Shown here one piece after another: positions 30,357-38,455 of a DNA stretch of 39,162 bases; the stretch's first letter is position 1, and every line of letters starts with the position of its first letter. The DNA comes from Fibrobacter sp. UBA4375 (GTDB lineage Bacteria; Fibrobacterota; Fibrobacteria; Fibrobacterales; Fibrobacteraceae). Made by a program: the position numbers and the translations under genes. The stretch is taken from positions 73,057 to 112,218 of the forward strand of contig DGRZ01000075.1 in assembly GCA_002391195.1 (NCBI GenBank), given 5' to 3'. The notes beneath the pieces were generated by a model, which saw only the letters and a list, made by a program, of their open reading frames with translations, did no database searches and was not told where the DNA came from.

Positions 30357-31006
30357 CAAACTCCAACAAGATCAAGTTCATTAGCGAAACTCTAGATGAG
30401 TTGTTTCCGAACCCGCCCATTCCGCTGGATTTCAAAAGCCCATACACATTACTGGTGGCGGTAGTGCTCAGCGCCCAGTGTACCGACGTACGGGTAAACC
30501 AGGTAACCAAGGTTCTTTTCAAGGAAGCCAGCACTCCTTCCGCCATGGTCAAGCTGGGCGTGAAACGCATCGCCGAAATCATCAAGCCCTGCGGTTTTTT
30601 CAACACCAAGAGCGTGAACATTTTCAACCTATCCAAGGCCCTGATAGAAAAATACAAGGGAAAAGTCCCCTGCACCTTTGAAGAACTGGAAGCCCTGCCC
30701 GGCGTAGGCCACAAGACCGCAAGCGTGGTCATGAGCCACGCCTACAAGATTCCCGCATTCCCGGTGGATACGCATATCCACCGTCTGGCAGAGCGCTGGG
30801 GTCTAAGCGACGGCAGTACCGTTGAACAGACCGAGAAAGACCTGAAGAAAATCTTCCCCGAAAACGAATGGGAAAAACGCCACCTGCAGATTATCTACTA
30901 CGGACGAACCTATTGCAAGGCCCGTGGACACAAGGTGGAAAACTGCCCTATATGTGCGACCGTCCATGCTAAATTCGGGAACAGTGTCACAAAAGCTAAA
31001 ACTTGA
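30347..31006 (+). CDS. nth: Endonuclease III
   Basis: A DNA glycosylase/AP lyase removing oxidised pyrimidines. The 219-residue protein has the helix-hairpin-helix LPGVGHKTASVV with catalytic Lys123 and the catalytic Asp141 in FPVDTHIHR. The usual C-terminal 4Fe-4S loop (Cys-x6-Cys-x2-Cys-x5-Cys) is changed: Cys190, Cys200 and Cys203 are present with nine residues between the first two, and no fourth Cys follows. His195 or His207 might substitute, or the cluster may be missing. The GTG start lies inside a repeat array. The 3' end overlaps the convergent HD gene by 11 nt. Confidence 0.92.
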   Translation: MARANSNKIKFISETLDELFPNPPIPLDFKSPYTLLVAVVLSAQCTDVRVNQVTKVLFKEASTPSAMVKLGVKRIAEIIKPCGFFNTKSVNIFNLSKALIEKYKGKVPCTFEELEALPGVGHKTASVVMSHAYKIPAFPVDTHIHRLAERWGLSDGSTVEQTEKDLKKIFPENEWEKRHLQIIYYGRTYCKARGHKVENCPICATVHAKFGNSVTKAKT

Positions 31007-31499
31007 AGTTTCTAATCCATTCTCGCTGGTGGAATACGGACACACCTGCCTGAACTAGCTTGCGGGCGATTTTTTTGCCGGCATCGGTGGCCATCTTTTC
31101 TTCCATGGGGTAAATCCCTACACGGCCCAAATCCAGACGATCCGCATCAAAGCAGGTATCTACGGTAATATCTCCCGTTTGCCGCTCCGTGGTATGCAAG
31201 CGGCAAGCCATGCGGAGTTTTTCCAGCCGTTCCGCGTCCAGTTCGAACCGTTTTTCGGCGATGCACCGGTCTATAAATTCAACCGCCCGGGGGCCATGTT
31301 CGCCATCGTAGGCGTCGTCCATTCGCCTGCAATCATGGAACAGGGCAAAAAGCCGAACCACCGTAATGTCCGCCCCCGTCTTGGAAGCCAGCAACAGCCC
31401 ATTGAACTCCACTTGGTGCCAATGTTCCAGCCCATGGTAGGTCGAATCATACAGGCGTTCTGCAAAGGCGTAATCTAGAAGTCCGGTAAAGTCAAGCAT
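30996..31499 (-). CDS. HD-domain hydrolase-like protein
   Basis: A 167-residue protein with a metal-binding HD pattern: YHGLEHWHQVEF (His22, His26, His28), then LFALFHDCRRMDD (His55-Asp56), then CFDADRLDLGRVG with a downstream Asp. This fits small HD-superfamily phosphohydrolases of unknown substrate. No other domain is present. The ATG at 31499 directly abuts a TTAGGG-type array (CCTAACCC on the coding strand) and lacks a ribosome-binding site. Its stop overlaps the nth 3' end by 11 nt (convergent). Confidence 0.75.
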   Translation of the reverse strand: MLDFTGLLDYAFAERLYDSTYHGLEHWHQVEFNGLLLASKTGADITVVRLFALFHDCRRMDDAYDGEHGPRAVEFIDRCIAEKRFELDAERLEKLRMACRLHTTERQTGDITVDTCFDADRLDLGRVGIYPMEEKMATDAGKKIARKLVQAGVSVFHQREWIRNFKF

Positions 31500-31500
31500 G

Positions 31501-31592
31501 GGTTAGGGATTAGGATCTAGGGGTTAGGTAGTAGGTTACAGGCTGTAGGTATTAGGGTTGCAGGTTGCAAGAGGTTCGGGGTTCGAGGCTTG
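31501..31592. repeat. GGTTAGGGATTAGGATCTAGGGG heptamer-like array
   Basis: Units GGTTAGG, GATTAGG, ATCTAGG, GGTTAGG, TAGTAGG decay into GGTTGCA and GTTCGGG variants. The array sits between the HD start codon (minus) and the rluE promoter box (plus). Confidence 0.75.
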
Positions 31593-31613
31593 TGTAGGTC
31601 TCATAAATTTACC

Positions 31614-31621
31614 TACATTTC
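31614..31621 (+). promoter_or_regulatory. TACATTTC promoter box for rluE
   Basis: A TAnnTTT-type box ending 6 nt before the ATG at 31628. There is no Shine-Dalgarno sequence. Confidence 0.5.
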
Positions 31622-31627
31622 TGTCAA

Positions 31628-32182
31628 ATGTCCACCGTTATCCTTTTCAACAAGCCCTACGGAGTGCTGAGCCAGTTCACTCCCGAAGCAGGCCACCCTG
31701 CCCTGGACACCTTCGGATTCCCTGCCGGTGTTTATGCGGCTGGCAGGCTGGACCACGACAGCGAAGGGGCCCTGCTCCTGACGGACAACGGCAAGCTTAT
31801 CAAAAAACTCCTGGATCCGGAATTCGAACACCCCCGGACCTACCTGGCCCAGGTCGACGGGCAAATTACCGAGGATGCCATCAGGCAACTGGCCAAGGGC
31901 GTCACCATCAAGGGATACCATACCAAGCCCTGCAAGGCCGAAATTGCCACCGAGCCGGACTGGCTCTGGCCCCGGAACCCGCCAGTGCGGTTCCGGGCAA
32001 ACATTCCCACCAGCTGGGTGCAGCTGACCCTTATCGAGGGCAAGAACCGTCAGGTGCGGCACATGACCGCCGCCGTCGGGTTTCCGACACTTCGGTTAAT
32101 CCGTATAAAAATCGGGAATATCGACCTTGGCGATTTACAGCCCGGACAGTGGCGACAAATCACGACCCCTATCCTAGGGTAA
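31628..32182 (+). CDS. rluE: 23S rRNA pseudouridine synthase, RluE-like
   Basis: The enzyme isomerises a uridine of 23S rRNA (U2457 for E. coli RluE). The 184-residue protein lacks an S4 domain and starts at the catalytic fold: ILFNKPYGVLSQF, the catalytic Asp in AGRLDHDSEGALLLT, the YLAQVDG strand and EGKNRQVRHMTAAVG. This compact size with the RluE/RsuA-type GRLD motif favours RluE. It starts without a Shine-Dalgarno sequence 6 nt after TACATTTC. Its last codons overlap the end of the convergent HD-GYP gene by 14 nt. Confidence 0.85.
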   Translation: MSTVILFNKPYGVLSQFTPEAGHPALDTFGFPAGVYAAGRLDHDSEGALLLTDNGKLIKKLLDPEFEHPRTYLAQVDGQITEDAIRQLAKGVTIKGYHTKPCKAEIATEPDWLWPRNPPVRFRANIPTSWVQLTLIEGKNRQVRHMTAAVGFPTLRLIRIKIGNIDLGDLQPGQWRQITTPILG

Positions 32183-33473
32183 CCTTTTCCCAGGCCTTAC
32201 TTTCCTTGAAAAGTCCAAGGATTTCCCCGTCCAAGTCACCCGCTTTCACCATGCTTTCCAAAATGGAAAATGCCTTTTCTATAGGCATGGGCCTCTTGTA
32301 GGGGCGGTCCTTTGCCGTCAGGGCTTCAAAGATATCCAAGATGGTCAATAGGCGGACTTCTTTTGGAATCTGCTCACCGCTCAAATGGTACGGATAGCCC
32401 CGTCCACTTAAGAGTTCATGATGTTCAGAGGCCCATATCGGCACGTGACAATATTCGTTAGGGAACTGAATTTGGTCAAGGATTCTCCCAGTCACAACCG
32501 CATGGCTCTGGATAACAGCACGCTCCCTGTCATTCAGCGTTCCTTTTCGGATAGAAAGATTTTCAATTTCTTCTTCCGTCAAAACAGGCTTTTCTTCTCC
32601 GCTTTCATCATGGTACTTTTCCACCATGATTTTTTTCAGAAGCTCCAACTTTTCATCGGGCACAAACTCCGCACGATTGATGCGACGAATTTCGTCCAAA
32701 GCAACATCCCGATCCTTCTTGCGGACTTCCTTTTCTTCGGCGGTAATTTCTCCCCGGTATACGGCAATTTCATCCAGCAGGGAAATCTTGACAAACCGGT
32801 CCTCGATTACCTTCATCTGGGCGCCCAGCTTGCTTTCCTTGTCCATGATTTCTAGAGGCACGGCAAGCTTACCTACATCGTGGAGCCAGACACTCATGAG
32901 AAAACTGCGGCGACGAGATTCCTCAAATTTCCAAGGATGGTCCGTCTTGTCCAACCAATCCAAAAAACTTTCGGCAATCTGGACCATATTACGAGTATGG
33001 TTTGCCGTATAAGAAGATCGTTCGTCGATAGCCTGAGAAAGTGTCCGGACCACGGAGTCCAGCAACCGCTGGGTCTGTTCTGCGGCGCGGGCTTTCTGCT
33101 CTACAAATTCCGTCACATCTCCAATCACCACAATGACCCCAACCTTCTTCCCATTTTCACGAAGAATGGAGGCAATCATGTGCAATTGGATGATTTTTCC
33201 ATTGGCACAGTATGGAACAAGGCCTTCATGTACAGCGCCATCCTTGTCATAAATAGCATCCATAATGGTCTGGTTGAACTCGTCATTGATTTCGGAACCA
33301 AAGAAGGCGGCCACCACGGACTTGCCTTCTAGCTGGTCCCTTGTCTTTTTGAGAATCATCTCTGTGGCGTTGTTCACATAGCTGATGACACCCTCGCAAT
33401 TGACGGCAATCACCCCCTCCATCATGTCCTTGACGATGATGTCACTGATTTGCGAATGAATTTTTCCTTCCAT
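32169..33473 (-). CDS. PAS / HD-GYP domain protein (probable cyclic-di-GMP phosphodiesterase)
   Basis: HD-GYP enzymes hydrolyse cyclic di-GMP. The 434-residue protein has a PAS domain (about 10-125: MEGVIAVNCEGVISYVNNAT) and a linker helix, then HD-GYP motifs: His159 in NHTRNMVQIA, HDVGK at 198-202, His324, HHELLSGRGYP at 351-361 and DIFEALTAKDRPYKRP at 380-395. A charged insert of about 100 residues (215-312) separates the HD and GYP parts; it looks coiled-coil-like and is unusual. No membrane helix is seen, so it is cytoplasmic. It follows the GHKL-like gene by 23 nt on the same strand, suggesting a regulatory pair. No ribosome-binding site is clear. Confidence 0.88.
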   Translation of the reverse strand: MEGKIHSQISDIIVKDMMEGVIAVNCEGVISYVNNATEMILKKTRDQLEGKSVVAAFFGSEINDEFNQTIMDAIYDKDGAVHEGLVPYCANGKIIQLHMIASILRENGKKVGVIVVIGDVTEFVEQKARAAEQTQRLLDSVVRTLSQAIDERSSYTANHTRNMVQIAESFLDWLDKTDHPWKFEESRRRSFLMSVWLHDVGKLAVPLEIMDKESKLGAQMKVIEDRFVKISLLDEIAVYRGEITAEEKEVRKKDRDVALDEIRRINRAEFVPDEKLELLKKIMVEKYHDESGEEKPVLTEEEIENLSIRKGTLNDRERAVIQSHAVVTGRILDQIQFPNEYCHVPIWASEHHELLSGRGYPYHLSGEQIPKEVRLLTILDIFEALTAKDRPYKRPMPIEKAFSILESMVKAGDLDGEILGLFKESKAWEKVTLG

Positions 33474-33496
33474 AACCAGACCCGACTTACTTTAAG

Positions 33497-34084
33497 CTAA
33501 AAGGCCTTCTTTACCACGATGTCTACTTGTCCACCCTGCAGGGCCACCACCACGTCATCGGCCAGATTTGCCACAATGGACTTTTCCAGTTCGTCCCAAG
33601 TTTCGCCCTTGGCCTTCTTAGCGCCTTCACGGTAAGCATTGAGAGTCCACAGAGGGTCGGCAAGGCTGACCACCGAGGGTGTTCCCGGGATATAGAAAGT
33701 TTCGGACATACTGGCGCTTCTTTCGTAATCAACCAACATAAACTCAGCAGCCAGGCGAATTTTGGCCATAATACCTACGGCAGCGGCATTGGTCTTGGAT
33801 GTCGAAACATCCAACAACTTTTCACGGCGTTCCGCGGTCAGGAGTTGGTTCGGGCGCAAGGTCACATGAAGTTCAAAACTCTTACCTTCGCTTTCTACCC
33901 AGAACTTGCCCTCCGAAAAACGAAGCAGTGCCGGAAGCATTTCCACCAGCTCTTCGGCCAACAGACGAAGGCGGTAGGTTTCCTTCTTGTCCAGTTCCCT
34001 ATAGGTGGCGGACTTGACCGTTTCTTTCAGTACGGTTTTAAGGTCGGTGGCATTGACGGAAAGCTCGCAAACATCGGATTTCAT
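33497..34084 (-). CDS. GHKL (anti-sigma/histidine-kinase-like) ATPase-fold protein, tentative
   Basis: A 195-residue cytoplasmic protein. YRLRLLAEELVEMLPALLRF resembles the N-box helix of GHKL ATP-binding proteins such as SpoIIAB/RsbW, where an E-E-x2-x-N pattern is expected; here the Asn position is Leu or Met. GKSFELHVTLRPN looks like the following strands, and TSKTNAAAVGIMAKIR could be the ATP-lid region. The key Asn and a D-x-G-x-G motif are not visible, so ATP binding is doubtful. The ATG at 34084 is chosen for GAGAGGG 5 nt upstream; an in-frame ATG at 34126 is less supported. It precedes the PAS/HD-GYP gene and may regulate it. Confidence 0.5.
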   Translation of the reverse strand: MKSDVCELSVNATDLKTVLKETVKSATYRELDKKETYRLRLLAEELVEMLPALLRFSEGKFWVESEGKSFELHVTLRPNQLLTAERREKLLDVSTSKTNAAAVGIMAKIRLAAEFMLVDYERSASMSETFYIPGTPSVVSLADPLWTLNAYREGAKKAKGETWDELEKSIVANLADDVVVALQGGQVDIVVKKAF

Positions 34085-34208
34085 GGGAACCCTCTCTAAT
34101 ATAAAACAACACCTTAAAAATAACATTCCTCAAAAGAAAAACAATTCATTTTTCATACATAACGGGCAAATTGGGATTTTTTGTTTATATTCCTTTATGG
34201 AGGTGTAT

Positions 34209-36371
34209 ATGGGGTTTTCAAAAGACAGCTATTTAAGTCGCTTTTGGCGTTACTTTATCCTAGCAGGGGTTTCTTTTTCCTTCGCCCAAGACGTTTTCAT
34301 CACGGTGGACCAGTTCGGCTACCGCCCTTCGGCAAAGAAGGTTGCCGTGCTCCGGTCCCCGGAAAGAGGGTTTGACGCATCCCTATCCTACGCCCCCGGA
34401 ACCACCATGGAAGTGGTAGATTCTGCTACATCGAAGGTGGTATTTTCAGGCGCCCCCGTCGCCTTTCAAGAAGGAGCCATCGACACGGCCTCGGGCGACA
34501 AAATCTGGTGGTTCGACTTTTCCAGTGTCACTACGCCAGGCACCTACTACGTGCGGGACAAGTCCGACAACCTTAAGCAATCCTTCTATTTCCGTATCAA
34601 GGACGACGTTTACAACGACCTCTTGAAGGCCGCCATGCGCATGATGTTTTACCAACGGGTCGGCATGGCAAAAGAGGCCAAGTACGCAGGCAAGGAATGG
34701 GCCGACGCCATCAACCACGAGCAGGACAAGCACGCCCGTCTGTTTACGGACAGCACCAACGCAGCCACCGAACGAGATGTAAGCGGAGGCTGGTTCGATG
34801 CCGGCGACTTCAACAAGTACACCATCTGGAACGGCAACTATATCGAGATACTCTTGCGGGCCTATCTCGAAAAGCCAAAGGCCTTTACCGACGACTACAA
34901 CATCCCCGAATCCGGGAACGGCATCCCCGATATCCTGGACGAGGTCAAGTGGGGCATGGATCACCTGCTCCGCATGCAGAATACAGACGGTTCCGTCCTC
35001 TCTGTCGTCGACGAAGATCACGTCTCGCCGCCCTCGGCCGCAAAAGGGCGAAGCTACTACGGAGCGCCCAACGCCATGTCGGCCTACTCCGCAGCCAAGG
35101 CCTTCGCCCTGGGTTCAATCGTCGCCGACAAACGTGGGAATACCACCTATGCAGCCACACTGAAAGATGCTGCCCAACGCGCATTCAAATGGGCCGAAGC
35201 CCACCCGGATTCTTTGTTCTACAACAACAGAGCCGAATACGGAACCAAGGACCTGGCCGCAGGCCAACAAGAAATCGACACCAACTATGTGACAGGAGCA
35301 CGCTTCGTAGTAAAAGTAGCCGCGGACTTTGCCATGTACGAAATGACCGAAGACCCCAAGTACCTAAAGCGTTTCGAAGGCGCAACCGACAGTCTACCCC
35401 TAATGCGCCAGTACGGCAGTTGGGCCCTGGACCAATACCGCATCGCCCACGACCTACTCTACCTGCTTTACCTGGGGTATAAAGACGCCAACGCAGAAAC
35501 AAAAAGTCTTGTACAAGAGCGTTTCGTGTCGGTATTCAAGGCTAGCAACTACATCGTCGATGGATTAGGCAAGGACGGTTACCGGGCCTACATTCGCGAT
35601 TACAACTGGGGTTCCAACTCCGCCAAGGCATCGAGCGGACTTCTCTACGAAAAAATGGAAAACCACGATGCCGCCGAAGACTACCTGCACTACCTGCACG
35701 GCGTAAACCCCTTCGGCATGGTGTACCTTTCCAACATGAAAAGCTACGGGGCAGAAAAAAGCGTCACCGCCTTTTATCATGGCTGGTTTAATGACGAAAA
35801 TCCTGCGCCCGGGTACCTGGTAGGAGGCGCCAATTCCCGTTACACCTGGGCGGATTGCTGCAAGCAATACGATGCCGACCATTCTGCCAAGGGCTGCGGA
35901 AGCGCAAGCAACAACGCCCTCTGCTATGCGGTTTCTATCCCTGTAGGGGAGCCCCACGAAAAGATGTACAGCAACATCAACAGTGGCTGGCCCATCGACT
36001 CCTGGGAACTCACGGAACCGAGTCTCGGCTACCAGACCTACTACATCCGCTTGATTTCCCATTTCGTTCAAGAAAAGGGCGTGGATATCGGCGAAAAATT
36101 TCCAAGCGCCATCAAGAAGCCCGTAATGACATCGAAAAGCCATTCTGCTTTCGATGTCACTTCTATACACAACGCCCTCCTGATAAGCTCGCCGCAAGAA
36201 GCCCCCATCAACATCTGCATTTTTGACATGCAGGGCAACAGGGTAAAAACAGTACAAATAAGCATCCGCGGGACTCAAAAAGTATCGCTTGAAGCACTAC
36301 CTCAAGGCTACTACATCGCCCGCATAGCAAACGGGAATGCCACAAAGAGCATTCCTATCGCCATTAGGTAA
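34209..36371 (+). CDS. Secreted family 9 glycoside hydrolase (cellulase) with type IX sorting domain
   Basis: An endo-beta-1,4-glucanase-type enzyme of 720 residues. A signal peptide spans about 1-26 (FILAGVSFSFA). The N-terminal Ig-like domain (about 28-128: ITVDQFGYRPSAKKVAVLR) is as in CelD-type GH9. The catalytic domain runs from about 135 to 625, with the acidic motif GGWFDAGDFNKY (194-204; Asp197, Asp200), GVNPFGMVY and the proton-donor region WELTEPSLGYQ (Glu603 likely, Glu600 adjacent). Residues 646-720 form a strand-rich tail (CIFDMQGNRVKTV, LEALPQGYYIARIANG) of the type A sorting domain used by the type IX system. The ATG at 34209 is set by GGAGG 5 nt upstream; an in-frame ATG at 34197 overlaps that site. 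It is divergent from the GHKL-like gene. Confidence 0.93.
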   Translation: MGFSKDSYLSRFWRYFILAGVSFSFAQDVFITVDQFGYRPSAKKVAVLRSPERGFDASLSYAPGTTMEVVDSATSKVVFSGAPVAFQEGAIDTASGDKIWWFDFSSVTTPGTYYVRDKSDNLKQSFYFRIKDDVYNDLLKAAMRMMFYQRVGMAKEAKYAGKEWADAINHEQDKHARLFTDSTNAATERDVSGGWFDAGDFNKYTIWNGNYIEILLRAYLEKPKAFTDDYNIPESGNGIPDILDEVKWGMDHLLRMQNTDGSVLSVVDEDHVSPPSAAKGRSYYGAPNAMSAYSAAKAFALGSIVADKRGNTTYAATLKDAAQRAFKWAEAHPDSLFYNNRAEYGTKDLAAGQQEIDTNYVTGARFVVKVAADFAMYEMTEDPKYLKRFEGATDSLPLMRQYGSWALDQYRIAHDLLYLLYLGYKDANAETKSLVQERFVSVFKASNYIVDGLGKDGYRAYIRDYNWGSNSAKASSGLLYEKMENHDAAEDYLHYLHGVNPFGMVYLSNMKSYGAEKSVTAFYHGWFNDENPAPGYLVGGANSRYTWADCCKQYDADHSAKGCGSASNNALCYAVSIPVGEPHEKMYSNINSGWPIDSWELTEPSLGYQTYYIRLISHFVQEKGVDIGEKFPSAIKKPVMTSKSHSAFDVTSIHNALLISSPQEAPINICIFDMQGNRVKTVQISIRGTQKVSLEALPQGYYIARIANGNATKSIPIAIR

Positions 36372-36393
36372 CACTTAAGCGTTTTGTTATGAC

Positions 36394-36431
36394 AAAAATC
36401 CCGCCGGTTATTCCGACGGGATTTTTCTTTT
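36394..36431. terminator. Bidirectional intrinsic terminator between the GH9 gene and fumarase
   Basis: Stem AAAAATCCCG-CGG / CCG-CGGGATTTTT with one mismatch and a TTATT loop, A-rich before and T-rich after (ATTTTTCTTTT). It suits termination from both convergent genes. Confidence 0.85.
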
Positions 36432-36472
36432 GGCCAGGTTCCTTCGGCCTCTGGCCTCAGGATGACCCTATA

Positions 36473-38110
36473 TTAGAGCAAGTCCTTGAAGAAGTCGTTG
36501 CCCTTGTCATCGACGAGGATGAAGGCCGGGAAGTCCTTGATGGTAATCTTGCGGATGGCTTCCATACCCAGCTCCGGGAAGGCCACGATGTCGTTGCTCA
36601 GGATGTTCTGTTCGGCAAGGATAGCCGCCGGGCCGCCGATAGAACCGAGATAGAAGCCGCCGTACTTGTGGCAAGCGTCGGTCACATCCTGGCTGCGGTT
36701 GCCCTTCGCCACCATGATCATAGAAGCTCCCTTGCTCTGGAAGCGCATCACGTAGGGGTCCATACGACCAGCGGTCGTGGGGCCAAAGCTTCCGGTGGGC
36801 ATGCCTTCCGGCGTCTTGGCCGGGCCGGCGTAGTAAATCGGGTGGTTACTCACCACTTCGAGCACGGTCTTCTCGATATCGGTAAGGGCCTCGCCCTTTT
36901 CCTGCTTGTCGAAGATTTCGGCAATCTTGGCGTGAGCCATGTCGCGGGCCACAATCATGGTGCCCTTCAAATTCAGGCGTGTCTTGACCGGGTACTTGGT
37001 GAGTTCGGCGAGCACGTCCTTCATGGGGCGGTCAAGGTCGATTTCTACCGCCGGAGCCATGTTCACGGCATCGCCCTTGGGCAGGTACTGTTCCGGATGG
37101 TGTTCCATCTTCTCGAGCCAGAGGCCGTTCTCGTCAATCTTTGCCTTGATGTTGCGGTCGGCAGAGCAAGAGACACCGATAGAGACCGGGCAGCTAGCCG
37201 CATGGCGCGGGCAGCGGATCACGCGCACGTCGTGCACAAAATACTTGCCGCCGAACTGGGCGCCGATGCCCGTCTTCTGGCAGATGTGCAGAACCTTTTC
37301 TTCCATTTCCACGTCGCGGAACATGCGTCCGCCTTCAGAACCGGTGGTCGGAAGGTCATCCAGGTAGCCGCAGCTGGCGAGCTTCACGGTGTGGGTGTTC
37401 ATTTCGGCAGAAGTTCCGCCAATCACGATGGCCAGGTGGTACGGGGGGCATGCCGCCGTACCCAAAGTCTTTACTTTGTCCGAAATAAACTTCTCAAGAG
37501 ACTTGGGGTTGAGGAGCGCCTTGGTCATGGGCCAGTAGTAAGTCTTGTTGGCAGAGCCGCCGCCCTTGGCGACGAACAGGAACTTGAGGTCAGCCCCTTC
37601 TTCGGCGTGGATGTCAATCTGGGCGGGCAAGTTGCAAGCCGTATTCTTCTCCTCGTACATGGTGAGGGGGGCAATCTGGCTGTAGCGCAGGTTCTTGCCG
37701 GTGTAGGCGTTGTAGATACCTTCAGAAATCGCTTTCGCGTCGTCGGCGCCGGTCCAGACCTGCTGGCCCTTGTGGCAAATACAGATGGCAGTGCCAGTGT
37801 CCTGGCAGAACGGGAGAATTCCCTTGGCGGCCACGCAGGCGTTCTTCAAAAGCGTGAGGGCCACGAACTTGTCGTTGTCCGATGCCTCCGGGTCCTGCAA
37901 AATCTTCGCCACCTTCTGGGTGTGGGCCGGGCGGAGCCTGAAGCTCACTTCCTCGAATGCCGCCTGGGCGATCTTGGTCAGCGCCTCGGGGGCGACCTTC
38001 AAAATCTTCTTGCCTTCGAACTCGGCGACGGAAATGCCGTCCTTGCCGAGGTTCACGTATTCAGTCTTGTCTTCGCCGTGCTGCACGGTCGCTTCGTATT
38101 TGAATGCCAT
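36473..38110 (-). CDS. fumA: Fumarate hydratase, class I (4Fe-4S)
   Basis: An iron-sulfur fumarase interconverting malate and fumarate, here probably in the reductive branch leading to succinate. The 545-residue single-chain enzyme joins alpha and beta domains, as in FumA/FumB. Cluster Cys candidates are in ILPFCQDTGTA, in TAACPPYHLAIVIGGTSAE and in CPVSIGVSC. The beta domain has GPTTAGRMDPY and KGNRSQDVTDACHKYGGFYLGSIGGPAA. The ATG at 38110 sits 4 nt from a GGGGTTAGG array and lacks a ribosome-binding site, so expression may depend on the array or on hairpins further upstream. Its complement also carries a long open frame, which is a codon-bias artefact. Confidence 0.96.
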   Translation of the reverse strand: MAFKYEATVQHGEDKTEYVNLGKDGISVAEFEGKKILKVAPEALTKIAQAAFEEVSFRLRPAHTQKVAKILQDPEASDNDKFVALTLLKNACVAAKGILPFCQDTGTAICICHKGQQVWTGADDAKAISEGIYNAYTGKNLRYSQIAPLTMYEEKNTACNLPAQIDIHAEEGADLKFLFVAKGGGSANKTYYWPMTKALLNPKSLEKFISDKVKTLGTAACPPYHLAIVIGGTSAEMNTHTVKLASCGYLDDLPTTGSEGGRMFRDVEMEEKVLHICQKTGIGAQFGGKYFVHDVRVIRCPRHAASCPVSIGVSCSADRNIKAKIDENGLWLEKMEHHPEQYLPKGDAVNMAPAVEIDLDRPMKDVLAELTKYPVKTRLNLKGTMIVARDMAHAKIAEIFDKQEKGEALTDIEKTVLEVVSNHPIYYAGPAKTPEGMPTGSFGPTTAGRMDPYVMRFQSKGASMIMVAKGNRSQDVTDACHKYGGFYLGSIGGPAAILAEQNILSNDIVAFPELGMEAIRKITIKDFPAFILVDDKGNDFFKDLL

Positions 38111-38114
38111 AGTA

Positions 38115-38155
38115 GTTTAGGGGTTAGGGGTTAGGATCTAGGGGTTAGGGGTTAC
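38115..38155. repeat. GGGGTTAGGGGTTAGGATCTA array upstream of fumarase
   Basis: Tandem GGGTTAG/GGATCTA units directly precede the fumarase start codon. Nothing else resembling a promoter was seen within 40 nt. Confidence 0.75.
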
Positions 38156-38245
38156 GGGGAAAGCCTTCCCCTCGCTCCATAATAGCCGACTTGAGTCGTC
38201 CATTATTTCGCTACCCCTTCTAGCGGGCTTCAGTCGCCAGCCCGC
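38156..38245. other. Three consecutive hairpins in the 345-nt fumarase / Ala-rich gene gap
   Basis: GGGGAA-AGCC-TTCCCC (38156-38171) comes first. Next is a nested palindrome ATAAT..CGACT-TG-AGTCG..ATTAT (38179-38206), then GCGGGCT/AGCCCGC with a 9-nt loop (38223-38245). The remainder, 38246-38455, is AT-rich and holds the promoter area of the next gene (a possible box TATTTTTA near 38415). No coding frame is visible. Confidence 0.55.
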
Positions 38246-38455
38246 AACGCCTGGCTTACAGTTCATATATTACAAGATAAAATTTCCATGCCCAAATGGA
38301 GCGTTTTCGGCTCTTTTAGGCCGCAATAATCAGCAAAAAAGCGACAAAAGGATAAAAAAAGCGGACAAAATGATTTTTTTTGAAAAAAAATGAGCAAATC
38401 GGACAAAGAAGTGCTATTTTTAGAGCGTTAAAGTTTAAACATAGAGAGGATTACT

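Noticed and set aside
36389..38134. A 581-codon open frame on the plus strand, antisense to fumarase
   Set aside because: It mirrors the fumarase gene in a complementary frame. The translation has no recognisable domain, and the fumarase on the other strand is unambiguous. GC-biased third positions create such frames.
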